This document shows positions 7,217 to 15,512 of a DNA stretch of 64,000 bases, one piece after another (position 1 is the first letter of the stretch; each line of letters begins with the position of its first letter). The translations under genes were made by a program, and so were the position numbers. Below the pieces are notes generated by a model. The model saw nothing but the letters and a program-made list of their open reading frames with translations. It did not search any database and was not told where the DNA came from. Source of the stretch: Bacillota bacterium (lineage in GTDB: Bacteria > Bacillota > UBA4882 > UBA8346); assembly GCA_023401925.1 (NCBI GenBank), contig JAEXDA010000029.1, forward strand, positions 62,001 to 126,000, written 5' to 3'.

Positions 7217-8950
7217 TCAATCATTGAAAGATTTCGGCAGAAAAACCCGGAAGGTAGTACCTTTGCCTCCGACAGATTTCACTTTTAAATCGCCATTCAT
7301 TTGTAAGGCCAGCTTCTTGGCAATTGCCAGTCCCAGGCCGTAGCTTCCTTGTTGTTGACGACAATTGGCTTGAAATGGTTTAAAAAGATTTTGAATGACT
7401 TCGACCGGAAGTCCGGGACCGGAGTCGGAAATTGTAATTTCAATTTGCTCGCCGAGAACCCTGCAATCAATATGTACAGTACTATCTGCCGGGGTATATT
7501 TAAGACTGTTATCGAAAATGTTTTGCAAAATTTGTTGAAAACGCACAGGATCAGCCCATACACAGATTTCCGGGGAAAAAGAAGCGATCCTGAACTTATC
7601 CGCTCGTTCTTGATAACCAGACAGTACATCCTCACAAAGATATTTTATACTTACCGTCTCAGGACTGAAACGAATCTCTCCCAAATCAAGCCGTGAAAAT
7701 TCCAGTAAATCCCCGATCATTCTGTTAACCTGTTCTAACTTGGCTAGACCAAGGTTCCTTTCTTTTTCACCGGTAGTTTCGGTATTTTGGGAATGAAAAA
7801 ACGCAGTGATGGAAGTTAATGGGTTCCGCAAGTCATGGGCAATCATTGAAATATACTGAGCCCTCTGCTTTTCGTGATCCTGGAGACTAACTGCCATTTC
7901 GTAAAATGCCGATGATAAGCGGGCGATCTCGTCGCTGCCGTCAACAGGTGAGTATTCAAGCTTTTGTCCTTCACCAAATCGTTGACTGGCTCTGGTTAAT
8001 TCTTTAATGGGTATGACAACCCGCCCGGCAGCCGCATAAGTAATAAGACCCGTAACAACAAAAACAACAATCATCATCAAACTGAAAATCAAAATCACTT
8101 TGTCGCGGATGACATAAATTGTCTGCCCGGGTGGAACCTGAACGATAAGTCCCCAATTATAGGGGTTTAATGGCTGATAGGCTGCCAGAACATAACGACC
8201 TTGCTCATCGTGATATTGGGTGGTACCGATCTCGCCATGAAGTATTTTTTGTACGACTCGATGCCTGCTCCAATTAATCCCCAGTTTGGATCGATCCAAA
8301 TGAACCAGAATATTGCCTTGATGATCGATTAAGATGGGTGTTCCGCCGTATTTAGCACCCTGTGAGGTGAGAATGGCATCTTCAATTCGGCGCAGATCAA
8401 TGGTTACGAGCAGAACCCCACTTACTTCACCGGGGAATTTTTCGATCGGAATCGCCATATACCAAAAGGGCCGGTTTTCTTCTATAAAATTATCCCAACC
8501 GGAGAGTCCAATCTGATCATTCCTGGCCGTTACGAAAATAGGGTTGTTGCTAAAGTCGGGCTTTGATTCGGAAAAAATCCGGAGCCGCGAAACACTAACC
8601 AGGGTATGGCCATTTTTATCAATAATGTAACCTTCCAAAAAATTTTTATTATGACTCAAGAGCCGTTCAAGAGCGACCTTCAGCCGGTCTGGCTGTTCCA
8701 GATTCCGCATCGTATCCGATAGGAGAAAAGCCGAGATGGTTTCTTTGTCATGGTCGATGATGTTGGTGATATCTTTGGCGGTTTGTTGAGAATAGGCAAT
8801 AATCTGAGTCATTAGGTAGTTGTCTAGATATTGTTTAATTAAAGTAACCGTGATACCAAAGGTGATAAATAAGCCAATGGTAAACCAAAACAATGGATAA
8901 AAGGTTAATCTTTGTTGTAATGACTGTTTATCGAATAACTTCATTTGCAT
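7217..8950 (-). CDS. Cache-HAMP sensor histidine kinase
   Basis: A 577-residue membrane kinase. A first membrane helix at about 17-38 is followed by a roughly 240-residue extracellular double-Cache region (GYIIDKNGHTLVSVSRL, GTPILIDHQGNILVHLD), then a second helix (about 285-310), a HAMP segment, the H-box MIAHDLRNPLTSI, an N-box FDNSLKYTP, and the DSGPGLP and GLGLAIAKK ATP-site motifs. It overlaps by 23 bases the end of the upstream binding-protein gene, so the two are translationally linked. It is the last gene of a three-gene signalling operon. The extracellular Cache domain and the neighbouring binding protein both point to an external small-molecule signal. The ligand is unknown. Confidence 0.9.
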   Translation of the reverse strand: MQMKLFDKQSLQQRLTFYPLFWFTIGLFITFGITVTLIKQYLDNYLMTQIIAYSQQTAKDITNIIDHDKETISAFLLSDTMRNLEQPDRLKVALERLLSHNKNFLEGYIIDKNGHTLVSVSRLRIFSESKPDFSNNPIFVTARNDQIGLSGWDNFIEENRPFWYMAIPIEKFPGEVSGVLLVTIDLRRIEDAILTSQGAKYGGTPILIDHQGNILVHLDRSKLGINWSRHRVVQKILHGEIGTTQYHDEQGRYVLAAYQPLNPYNWGLIVQVPPGQTIYVIRDKVILIFSLMMIVVFVVTGLITYAAAGRVVIPIKELTRASQRFGEGQKLEYSPVDGSDEIARLSSAFYEMAVSLQDHEKQRAQYISMIAHDLRNPLTSITAFFHSQNTETTGEKERNLGLAKLEQVNRMIGDLLEFSRLDLGEIRFSPETVSIKYLCEDVLSGYQERADKFRIASFSPEICVWADPVRFQQILQNIFDNSLKYTPADSTVHIDCRVLGEQIEITISDSGPGLPVEVIQNLFKPFQANCRQQQGSYGLGLAIAKKLALQMNGDLKVKSVGGKGTTFRVFLPKSFND

Positions 8951-9914
8951 AACTCAAAACATCCTCATTGATTGAAAAATTTAGTTTTTTAAGCAACACC
9001 TGATTGATAGTGAGCTTATAATAACTGGATAATTCGATCGGTAAATATTTAACCTTGGCGCCATGGAAAATTTTTACCGCCATTTGGCCGGCTATTTCTC
9101 CCATTGTCTCTGGTTCGGCATAGTAAGTTAAAACGCAACCGGATTGATATTCGAGATTGTTACTAATTGCCGGAAGGCTGGCTTTACTTAAGGCATCCTT
9201 AAGTAAACCTGCTCGGAAAATTAATTGTATGTCATAAGGCAAAAATACGGCATCGGTTTTGCCTCTTAAATTCAAAATGGTTTTTTCCAAGTCTGTTAAA
9301 GGAGTTGCGATTTGGTTGAGCTGGATGTCTATTTTTTGGGCGGCTTCACTAAGCCTTTTATAATCCGGCCAGGCCGAATGGAGCGGAAGAATTAAAGTAA
9401 GTCTTTTAAAATGGGGGATGATTCTTTGAGCCAGTTCTAAGGTGCGGTCATAGGGAGTGAAGTAAGAAACTCCAGTGATATTTTTCTCATCAATAATGGT
9501 TTGCATGGTCTTTTTTGTAATAGGGCGGGAGACTAAAGTATAAATAATGGGTTTATCCCTAAAAGTATGGGCCGTCGTTATGGTCAATTCTTTTCCGGTG
9601 GTAATCAATACCTTAACCCGTTTATCGGCAATTTTGCGTAGAGTTGCCATAGTAACTTTCGGGGTTGAGTTTTGAAAGTTTTCAACCACCAAATCCAAAT
9701 TTTCTCCTTGATAATAACCTTGTTTGGCAAGACTGGTTTTCAGTCCGGCTAAGAATCGAAGGGTGGTTGGATTGCTTTGATAAAAAAGCACTCCAACTCT
9801 TTTGGGCTTTGCTTGAATGGGATTAAAAACATAAAGAAATCCAATATTCACAATCAGAAAAAGCACCAGCGTTACCCATATCAAGCTTTTTTTGGAAATG
9901 CCCATTGATTTCAC
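8928..9914 (-). CDS. ABC_sub_bind-family periplasmic binding protein
   Basis: 328 residues with an N-terminal signal or anchor helix (LIWVTLVLFLIVNIGFLYVF) and then the fold of the ABC_sub_bind (TrpX-like) family: KRVGVLFYQSNPTTLRFLAGLK, NLDLVVENFQNS, KVLITTGKELTITTA and a C-terminal GEIAGQMAVKIFHGAKV. Family members bind amino acids or similar ligands for ABC importers, but no permease or ATPase is nearby. It sits between a receiver protein and a histidine kinase. I infer that it presents a ligand to the kinase. There are two possible starts: GTG at 9914 overlapping the upstream TGA, or ATG at 9905, which is better spaced from AAAGGTG. Confidence 0.8.
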   Translation of the reverse strand: MKSMGISKKSLIWVTLVLFLIVNIGFLYVFNPIQAKPKRVGVLFYQSNPTTLRFLAGLKTSLAKQGYYQGENLDLVVENFQNSTPKVTMATLRKIADKRVKVLITTGKELTITTAHTFRDKPIIYTLVSRPITKKTMQTIIDEKNITGVSYFTPYDRTLELAQRIIPHFKRLTLILPLHSAWPDYKRLSEAAQKIDIQLNQIATPLTDLEKTILNLRGKTDAVFLPYDIQLIFRAGLLKDALSKASLPAISNNLEYQSGCVLTYYAEPETMGEIAGQMAVKIFHGAKVKYLPIELSSYYKLTINQVLLKKLNFSINEDVLSYANEVIR

Positions 9915-10444
9915 ACCTTTATGAAACTTAACATTTGCTGCACTTCATCTTTGGTAAACGGTTTGTTGAGGACAAACTGAACTCCCTCAGCGACCATTTT
10001 TGACAACAACTCTCCGTCGGTAGAACCTGTAATAACTACCACAGGGATGTTTTTGCCCGAAACAACAATTTTTTTATATACAGTCAACCCGTCCATATCC
10101 GGTAATTTAAGATCCAAATAAATCAAATTAAATTTTTGATTTTCAAGGGCCTTAAGAGCATCAAAAGCAGTCTCCGCTATGATCACAGTATGTTTTTTCG
10201 ATAAGGCGTTTTTAATTGTACTTCCAATGAGAGGGTCATCATCAACGACCAAAATTTTCGACGGCTGAAACTCCTGGGCCTTGATCCAGGACTCGATTTC
10301 TTGCCGCTTAAACCGCCAGCAACCAAGGATTTTACTAGCAGGGATCTTCCCCTGCTGGGCTAAACGGTAAATTGTCATGGGGTTCATTCTCAGATAATCA
10401 GCCACTTCATTGACAGTCCATATTTCATTACTCTCATTTATCAT
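9911..10444 (-). CDS. Excisionase-type HTH plus receiver domain response regulator
   Basis: A 177-residue protein with reversed architecture. An N-terminal helix-turn-helix of the HTH_17/excisionase type (WTVNEVADYLRMNPMTIYRL ... GCWRFKRQEIESWI, residues 8-55) is followed by a CheY-like receiver domain (KILVVDDDPLIG, phospho-acceptor Asp about 111 in YLDLKLPDMDG, switch VITGST, Lys in LNKPFT). Most response regulators carry the receiver first. The ATG at 10444 is preceded by GAGGTG; a TTG further up (10468) is less likely. It is the first gene of the operon with the binding protein and the kinase, so it is the presumed partner of that kinase. Confidence 0.85.
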   Translation of the reverse strand: MINESNEIWTVNEVADYLRMNPMTIYRLAQQGKIPASKILGCWRFKRQEIESWIKAQEFQPSKILVVDDDPLIGSTIKNALSKKHTVIIAETAFDALKALENQKFNLIYLDLKLPDMDGLTVYKKIVVSGKNIPVVVITGSTDGELLSKMVAEGVQFVLNKPFTKDEVQQMLSFIKV

Positions 10445-10541
10445 CCGGTTCACCTCATAATTACTCAATATATTCCCGCTTGTTTGTTAATTCCCTTTTG
10501 CCTTTTTTGCAATATGTCATATTATTATAGCACGATACAAT

Positions 10542-10569
10542 TTGACATCAAAATATAAAATAGTATAAT
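10542..10569 (+). promoter_or_regulatory. Sigma-A promoter for the ankyrin-OmpA lipoprotein gene
   Basis: TTGACA (10542-10547) and TATAAT (10564-10569) are separated by 16 bases, both consensus boxes. Transcription would leave a leader of about 160 bases before the ATG at 10735. Confidence 0.7.
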
Positions 10570-10734
10570 ATAGTATAAACGAAGTTAAAAAAATCCAATT
10601 CGTTACCAGAGATAGAGACAATCTGGATGAAAGTGGATTGATCAGGGCAATGTAGTCTAATCAGTAATAGGATTGGATTCATTAACTTCCTGGTTTCATT
10701 TATTGGATTATCTTATCGAAAGGCGGGATCGGTA

Positions 10735-11892
10735 ATGAAGTGGTTATACAAATTGACAGTGGTTTTAATGGTTGTGGCCTTTCTTTTTTTAGCTGGCTGT
10801 TCCAACAATGAAAAAGCAATGGTCGATGCAGTCAAAAATAACGATCTGCCAAAAGTTGTAAATCTATTGGACAAGGGAGTCAGCCCCGATTTAAAAACGG
10901 ATGATGGAAAAACCATTTTAATGTTAGCCTCTTACTTAGGACATAACGAAATCGGCAAAACATTAATTGAAAAAGGGGCTGATGTTAACGGCAAAGATCA
11001 GGATGGTAAAACCGCTTTGATGTTTGCGGCGGAAAAAGGGAACGTTGATACGGCCCAATTACTTTTGGAAAATGGGGCTGATATTAATGCCACGGAGAGT
11101 GGCGGCAAAACCGCTCTGCAAATTGCCATTGATAATAATCAAACAGCAATGATTGAATTGCTTAGAAATTGGGGAAAGAAGTCTCAGGCCCCTACACCGG
11201 CTTCGGTTGAAGATTCAAAGCCGGCATTGGAAATTACCACGATTATTCCGAACAAAGCAGCCAATAACGGTTCTGTTTTCGTGGAAATCCAAGGTACTCA
11301 TTTTGTGAGCGGCCTTGAAATTAAACTGATCGGAAAACAAGGCGAAATCACTAGTTCCAACATGAAAGTCGAAAATGAGACGAACGCATCATGCTTCTTT
11401 GATTTAAGTGGTAAGCAGGCCGGGGACTACCGGGTGGTATTAACAACTCCCGATGGACAGACTTTCTCGCTTGAAAATGGTTTTCAAGTGGAGAACTTTA
11501 CCTCCGCTCAAATCAGTCAGGTTTTAAAACCGATCTTCTTTAATTTCGATAGCGCAGCGATTCGAGAGGATCAAATGGCAACTTTGAATCAAAACTCGAC
11601 TCTTTTAAAAGAGAATACCGGTTTATATGTCATTTTAGGCGGTCATGCCGATGAGCGGGGTTCCCGGAAATATAACCTGGAACTAACTGCTAAACGAGCT
11701 AAAGCGGTTCAGAATTACCTGGTGAAAGAAGGCATCGCCAAAGAACGGATTATTATTTATGCATACGGCAAGGATTACCCGGTGCAAAAAGGCCATGATG
11801 AAACAGCTTGGCAATATAACCGCCGGGTCGATGGTTTGGAATGGGAAACCGTACTTACCAAAGAACAAGTTCTTGAAAAGACAATCAAGTAA
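10735..11892 (+). CDS. Lipoprotein with ankyrin repeats, IPT/TIG-like domain and OmpA/Pal domain
   Basis: A 385-residue envelope protein. It has a lipoprotein signal peptide with lipobox LAGC (Cys22), then four ankyrin repeats (about residues 28-150; e.g. GKTALMFAAEKGNVDTAQLL). An immunoglobulin-like IPT/TIG stretch (TTIIPNKAANNGSVFVEIQG) follows at about 165-250. A C-terminal OmpA/Pal peptidoglycan-binding domain comes last (about 265-370; FFNFDSAAIRED, LGGHADERGSRKYNLELTAKRA). Pal-like proteins tie the outer membrane to peptidoglycan, so the gene hints at a two-membrane cell. Ankyrin repeats on an exported lipoprotein are unusual and suggest protein-protein contacts in the periplasm. It is apparently monocistronic, with a strong promoter and a hairpin downstream. 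Confidence 0.88.
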   Translation: MKWLYKLTVVLMVVAFLFLAGCSNNEKAMVDAVKNNDLPKVVNLLDKGVSPDLKTDDGKTILMLASYLGHNEIGKTLIEKGADVNGKDQDGKTALMFAAEKGNVDTAQLLLENGADINATESGGKTALQIAIDNNQTAMIELLRNWGKKSQAPTPASVEDSKPALEITTIIPNKAANNGSVFVEIQGTHFVSGLEIKLIGKQGEITSSNMKVENETNASCFFDLSGKQAGDYRVVLTTPDGQTFSLENGFQVENFTSAQISQVLKPIFFNFDSAAIREDQMATLNQNSTLLKENTGLYVILGGHADERGSRKYNLELTAKRAKAVQNYLVKEGIAKERIIIYAYGKDYPVQKGHDETAWQYNRRVDGLEWETVLTKEQVLEKTIK

Positions 11893-11929
11893 ATAAAGAA
11901 TGGATTGAGCCTTTTCCGAACCTCCTATA

Positions 11930-11969
11930 GATCCCAACAAGCCGGACCTTCATCCGGTTTGTTGGGATC
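11930..11969 (+). terminator. Strong hairpin after the lipoprotein gene
   Basis: GATCCCAACAA (11930-11940) pairs perfectly with TTGTTGGGATC (11959-11969), with an inner CCGGA/CCGG pairing. The T-run is displaced (CCTTTTTAG about 20 bases on). It is a likely transcription end for the gene at 10735. Confidence 0.65.
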
Positions 11970-12031
11970 ATTGAAATGATTCCTTTTTAGCATTTACGGA
12001 GTGATAATCATATAACTTTAGGTAGAAGACG

Positions 12032-13141
12032 ATGATGAAAATCAGGCAACGGCGAATTATATTACAGAAACCCCGGCGGTTATTTTTATTGATACTCGTG
12101 TTTATCAGTGTAATTATAGCCGGAACGGCAAAATTGGTTGAATTTCCCAACGAAGGCCGGGATTATGAGAAATTAGATTCGTACATTACGGAAAAAATGG
12201 ATAAACACCTTGTTCCGGGCCTTTCAATAGTGATATTCGATGACCAAAAAACCATTTATCGGAAAGGGTTTGGAGTTAAAAATGCCCGGACCGGAGAGCC
12301 GACAGATGTACATACGGTCTTTCAGGCTGCTTCATTTAGCAAAACATTAACGGCTTACGCTGCAATGCTTCTGGTAGAACAGGAAAAGCTCGCCTTGGAT
12401 ACCCCGTTGAATCACTACCTGAAACGGCCTTATATACCGAAGCCCGAAGATGCCAATCGTATAACCCTCCGAATGATTCTCAATCATACCTCGGGGCTTT
12501 CCAATGATTCCGATGGTGGTGATCGTAAAGTCTATTTTACACCCGGGAGTCAATTTTCATATTCCGGGGCCGGTTTCCGCTATCTCCAAGAAGTGATTGT
12601 GAATGTAACCGGAGTGCCTTTTGAAAGATTCATGAAGCAAGTGATTTTTGAACCCCTTGATATGAATTCAAGTTCTTTTGCATTTAGTAAGAAATTTCAA
12701 CCGTTGATTGCCACCGGTCATGAAGCGGGCGTGGCTTTTCCTATTGATAAAAAGGAGGTTAATGCCGCGTATAGTTTACTTTCAACTCCCGGGGACATGG
12801 CCAAATTTATCAAGGAAGTGATTCGCCCGACATTATTAAAACCGGAAACCGTAGCCCAAATGTTACAGCCGACGGTCAAATGGCAAACAAATATCTATTG
12901 GGGGTTGGGATTTGGAATCTTACAATCACCGAATGGGGACTTCTTTTGGCATTGGGGTAATAACTATTACTATTGCAGTTTCTTGATTGTCAGCAAGAAA
13001 TCCAATCAGGGGGTAGTGATTATGACCAATGGCAACACCGGTATGAAATTGGCGGAACGGCTGGCGATGAAAATTGTTAATACGTATTTTTGTAAACCCG
13101 GTGCAGGTCTTAACCGGGGGACCTTTGATTTTATTCAGTGA
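12032..13141 (+). CDS. Beta-lactamase-fold (class C type) serine hydrolase
   Basis: 369 residues with an N-terminal signal or anchor helix (LFLLILVFISVIIAGTA). The catalytic SxxK motif is SFSK, inside FQAASFSKTLTAYAAMLL. The family-typical MILNHTSGL and the Tyr-containing SYSGAGFRYLQ follow in order. These features define penicillin-binding-protein-like hydrolases or esterases (Pfam Beta-lactamase). True class C beta-lactamases have YAN and KTG; here the second motif is YSG and no clear KTG is seen, with a HWGNNYYYC segment in the usual C-terminal HxG position. An exported peptidase or esterase is likelier than a drug-resistance enzyme. It stands alone between a hairpin and a small DNA-binding protein gene. 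Confidence 0.85.
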   Translation: MMKIRQRRIILQKPRRLFLLILVFISVIIAGTAKLVEFPNEGRDYEKLDSYITEKMDKHLVPGLSIVIFDDQKTIYRKGFGVKNARTGEPTDVHTVFQAASFSKTLTAYAAMLLVEQEKLALDTPLNHYLKRPYIPKPEDANRITLRMILNHTSGLSNDSDGGDRKVYFTPGSQFSYSGAGFRYLQEVIVNVTGVPFERFMKQVIFEPLDMNSSSFAFSKKFQPLIATGHEAGVAFPIDKKEVNAAYSLLSTPGDMAKFIKEVIRPTLLKPETVAQMLQPTVKWQTNIYWGLGFGILQSPNGDFFWHWGNNYYYCSFLIVSKKSNQGVVIMTNGNTGMKLAERLAMKIVNTYFCKPGAGLNRGTFDFIQ

Positions 13142-13182
13142 ATGATTGCAATTTTAACTTATAATAAAGCGGAGTCACTGAG

Positions 13183-13470
13183 ATGATTATAAATAGAGAT
13201 TTTATTGTTAACTTTGTAATCTTCATCGAACTTTTTATCATTCTGTTCGGTGAGTTTAAAACTGCAGGCGATAAGCGAAAAAAAGTGAAGGATCATTTGA
13301 ACCATAAAATCATTGCCGTCTTGATTAGGCACGGCGGGAAGATGAAGTGTTTGGCGATTAGCCGGTATCTTAATTTATCCATGGAAACCCTTACAGCCAG
13401 AATTGAGGAGATGGAAAAAAAGAAATTGATTTCCCGAAACGGCGACGAGTGCATTGTTATTAAAAAATAA
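13183..13470 (+). CDS. Small membrane-anchored winged-helix protein
   Basis: 95 residues. The N-terminus is a hydrophobic helix (FIVNFVIFIELFIILFGEF), then a basic stretch (DKRKKVKDH), then a winged-helix-like domain with KIIAVLIRHGGKMKCLAISRY and LTARIEEMEKKKLISRNGDE. The pattern is that of MarR/ArsR-like small DNA-binding domains tethered to the membrane. GGAG precedes the ATG. No family name is recognised. It may act with the small protein that follows 23 bases downstream. Confidence 0.55.
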   Translation: MIINRDFIVNFVIFIELFIILFGEFKTAGDKRKKVKDHLNHKIIAVLIRHGGKMKCLAISRYLNLSMETLTARIEEMEKKKLISRNGDECIVIKK

Positions 13471-13493
13471 TTCGAGTATAGGGGGCTGGCACG

Positions 13494-13676
13494 ATGGGTG
13501 TAGCGTATCATAAAAAACTTAACCATGAGTGGGATAAATTATTATCTCCTGAACAAAAAGAATTGCTTGTCAAGCCGGGGTTCGGATTGTCAAGGCATTT
13601 CCCTTATATGAATGCGATGGATGTTAAAGACTGTATGGATGAAATTGAAAGCATCATGAAGATTATGGATCCATGA
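13494..13676 (+). CDS. Small hypothetical protein
   Basis: 60 residues (MGVAYHKKLNHEWDKLLS...), mostly charged with no signal peptide or membrane helix. AGGGGG lies 8-9 bases before the ATG. It begins 23 bases after the winged-helix gene on the same strand, so the two may be co-transcribed. I do not recognise it. Reality rests on the ribosome binding site and the reasonable amino-acid composition. Confidence 0.45.
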   Translation: MGVAYHKKLNHEWDKLLSPEQKELLVKPGFGLSRHFPYMNAMDVKDCMDEIESIMKIMDP

Positions 13677-13866
13677 AGAAAAACGGCGGTGAATCAACCT
13701 TGTCCCTTCACAAAAGCGAAATCAATCTGATGTTCTAAATTAAGTCGGCAATAATCCGGGTGTTTTCAATGACCATCGAGACTTCAATTTCCGGATTGCT
13801 TCTGAAATCCTCCATAAGATCCTCAAAACATATATCCCAGTCGTTGTGCCGGCCCCGATATGTCTC

Positions 13867-14107
13867 TTCTGAACACCCTTTGAATTCTCGAAAAAAAATC
13901 ACTTTCCAAGATCTCGCAAAAAAGAAATTTATCATGCGGGAACAAGGTAGCGGACCCAGGGAAGTAGTGGAAATGCGCTGAATTTTAATGGTATTGCTTA
14001 TCATTTTGGGGATGGGGCTTGGTAATACCGAAGCTATCAAAAAAGCTGTTGAGGCGGGTCTTGGGATATCTTGTATTTCAAGGCGCTGTATAGAAAAGGA
14101 AATTAAA
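13867..14107 (+). pseudogene. Relic of a LysR-family regulator (effector-binding part)
   Basis: Two frames on the plus strand carry pieces of the LysR substrate-binding domain in the correct order: NSRKKITFQDLAKKKFIMRE followed by QGSGPREVVE up to about 13975, then after a stop and frame change LGNTEAIKKAVEAGLGISCI followed by SRRCIEKEIK up to about 14106. Intact homologues read DLA..PFI.RE.GSGTR...E and ELGSNEAIK.AV.AGLGI. The DNA-binding half is missing, so this is a decayed remnant. It lies directly upstream of the promoter of the polyferredoxin gene, whose regulator it may once have been. Confidence 0.65.
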
Positions 14108-14108
14108 T

Positions 14109-14128
14109 ATATTCAAATATTTGAATAT
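14109..14128. promoter_or_regulatory. 20-bp perfect palindrome upstream of the polyferredoxin promoter
   Basis: ATATTCAAATATTTGAATAT is fully self-complementary and ends 5 bases before the -35 box at 14134. The position suits an activator or a repressor of the gene at 14209. No protein is assigned; it could be a site for the lost LysR protein or the nearby Rrf2 regulator. Confidence 0.5.
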
Positions 14129-14133
14129 TACGA

Positions 14134-14162
14134 TTGACAAAATTGCAAAATCATTTTATGAT
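14134..14162 (+). promoter_or_regulatory. Sigma-A promoter of the polyferredoxin gene
   Basis: TTGACA (14134-14139) and TATGAT (14157-14162) are separated by 17 bases. It lies about 45 bases upstream of the TTG start at 14209 and just after the 20-bp palindrome. Confidence 0.65.
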
Positions 14163-14208
14163 CATATACAATACCCCTGCGGTTAAATCATAACGGAGGT
14201 TGTTTAAA

Positions 14209-14865
14209 TTGAAACACTTTTCAAGGTTCCTTCATCAGTGGGCTTGGGTTATACTCGTTATTTTTTGTATTTTGGGTTTAATCTACCCGGCTATTGGCAT
14301 TGGAGCCGTTATTTGCATGCTGGCTCCGATTGTGGTTGCCTTTTTCAACGGACGCAAGTGGTGTGGAACTTATTGTCCCCGCGGTAGTTTTAACGATGTC
14401 GTTCTTTCAAAGGTGAGTTTCAGACATAAAATTCCCGCACTATTAGGGGATAACCGGTTCCGGATTTCTTTTCTGGTTTTGATTTTAGCGGGATTTTGTA
14501 TTCAATTGGTTTTTTCGTGGGGAGATATATCCAGTGTTGGCCGTGTTTTCGTAAGAATGATTATTATTACCACTTTGGCGGCGGTCATCCTTGGGAGTGT
14601 ATTCAACCATCGGGCTTGGTGCTTGATATGTCCGATGGGGACGATGGCCGGGTTTACGGCTAAGAAAACATCATTGAAAAGGGAGCATGGAGGGATTCGG
14701 TTTAATCAAGTTAGCTGTATCGATTGCAAATTGTGTACGAGAAGTTGTCCGATGAATATTGATGTCCATCGTTATAAAACCCAAGGAAAAGTGCTCCATT
14801 CCGACTGTATTCAATGTGGAACGTGCATGGAGAAATGTCCCAGGAAGTCCCTGCATCTTGATTAA
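14209..14865 (+). CDS. NapH/YccM-like membrane protein with 4Fe-4S clusters
   Basis: A 218-residue membrane iron-sulfur protein. It has four likely membrane helices (about residues 8-50 and 80-140). Two CxxxCP motifs lie on the cytoplasmic side (KWCGTYCPRGSF, WCLICPMG), and a C-terminal pair of ferredoxin motifs follows (CIDCKLCTRSCPMNI and CIQCGTCMEKCPRKS). NapH, NosR and YccM relatives pass electrons from the quinone pool or ferredoxin to periplasmic or membrane reductases. The start is TTG at 14209, 9 bases after GGAGG; an in-frame TTG at 14200 would overlap the binding site. No partner reductase is visible, so the electron acceptor is unknown. Confidence 0.85.
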   Translation: MKHFSRFLHQWAWVILVIFCILGLIYPAIGIGAVICMLAPIVVAFFNGRKWCGTYCPRGSFNDVVLSKVSFRHKIPALLGDNRFRISFLVLILAGFCIQLVFSWGDISSVGRVFVRMIIITTLAAVILGSVFNHRAWCLICPMGTMAGFTAKKTSLKREHGGIRFNQVSCIDCKLCTRSCPMNIDVHRYKTQGKVLHSDCIQCGTCMEKCPRKSLHLD

Positions 14866-14874
14866 TTAGTTTTT

Positions 14875-15327
14875 TTAAATAAAATACATGGGTTCCTCGG
14901 GAAGAACCGTTTTGGCCCGCTCTGCCAGATCCTGAAGGGTAACACTATCTAAAAATTCATTAATTTTATCACGGAGTTCCTCCCAGAAGGAGCGGGTGAC
15001 GCAGATTTTTTCCCGTTCACAATAAGAAGCGTTGCTATTGCCATCTCCCACACAATGCACAGGAATAATCGGTCCTTCTAAAGCTCGCAGAATTTGTCCC
15101 ACGGTAATTTCAGCGGCTCCATGCCCCAGTTCGTAACCGCCCTGGGCACCCCTGGAAGCTCTGACTAAGCCGGCTTTGCGTAAACTGGTAAAGACTTGCT
15201 CCAGATAAGATTCGGAAATTCCTTGGCGTTCAGCTATGACACGGAGGGCTAAAGGGCCTTCTGTTGTATGAAGAGCCATATCGACCATCGCGCGAAGTCC
15301 ATAACGTCCGCGTGTAGAAATCTGCAA
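14875..15327 (-). CDS. Rrf2-family transcriptional regulator (IscR/CymR type)
   Basis: 150 residues starting MQISTRGRYGLRAMVDMALH, the standard Rrf2 N-terminus. The TTG start at 15327 is chosen because AAAGGAG lies 8 bases upstream; an ATG at 15345 overlaps that site. The helix-turn-helix is AERQGISESYLEQVFTSLRK with wing RASRGAQGGYEL. Three cysteines in HCVGDGNSNASYCEREKICV match the cluster-ligand spacing of IscR-like proteins, so it may bind an iron-sulfur cluster and report on iron, sulfur or redox state. It converges on the polyferredoxin gene, leaving about 10 bases between the two. Confidence 0.9.
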   Translation of the reverse strand: MQISTRGRYGLRAMVDMALHTTEGPLALRVIAERQGISESYLEQVFTSLRKAGLVRASRGAQGGYELGHGAAEITVGQILRALEGPIIPVHCVGDGNSNASYCEREKICVTRSFWEELRDKINEFLDSVTLQDLAERAKTVLPEEPMYFI

Positions 15328-15512
15328 GGTGAATACTCCTTTCATATAAAGAACAGTAAATTGATAGGTTTTGAAATTATTCTACCATAAATGGTGCAGA
15401 CAGGCAAGTAAACATGATATCTTCATCAGAACTTCAAATTTTTTTGATAAAATAAGGCAAAGGTAGAGTTATAATAGGGATAGGAAAAAGATACAAGGAG
15501 GTTATCGCGGTT

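Noticed and set aside
13735..14040. 101-codon minus-strand frame
   Set aside because: Antisense to the LysR relic, whose conserved blocks read on the plus strand.
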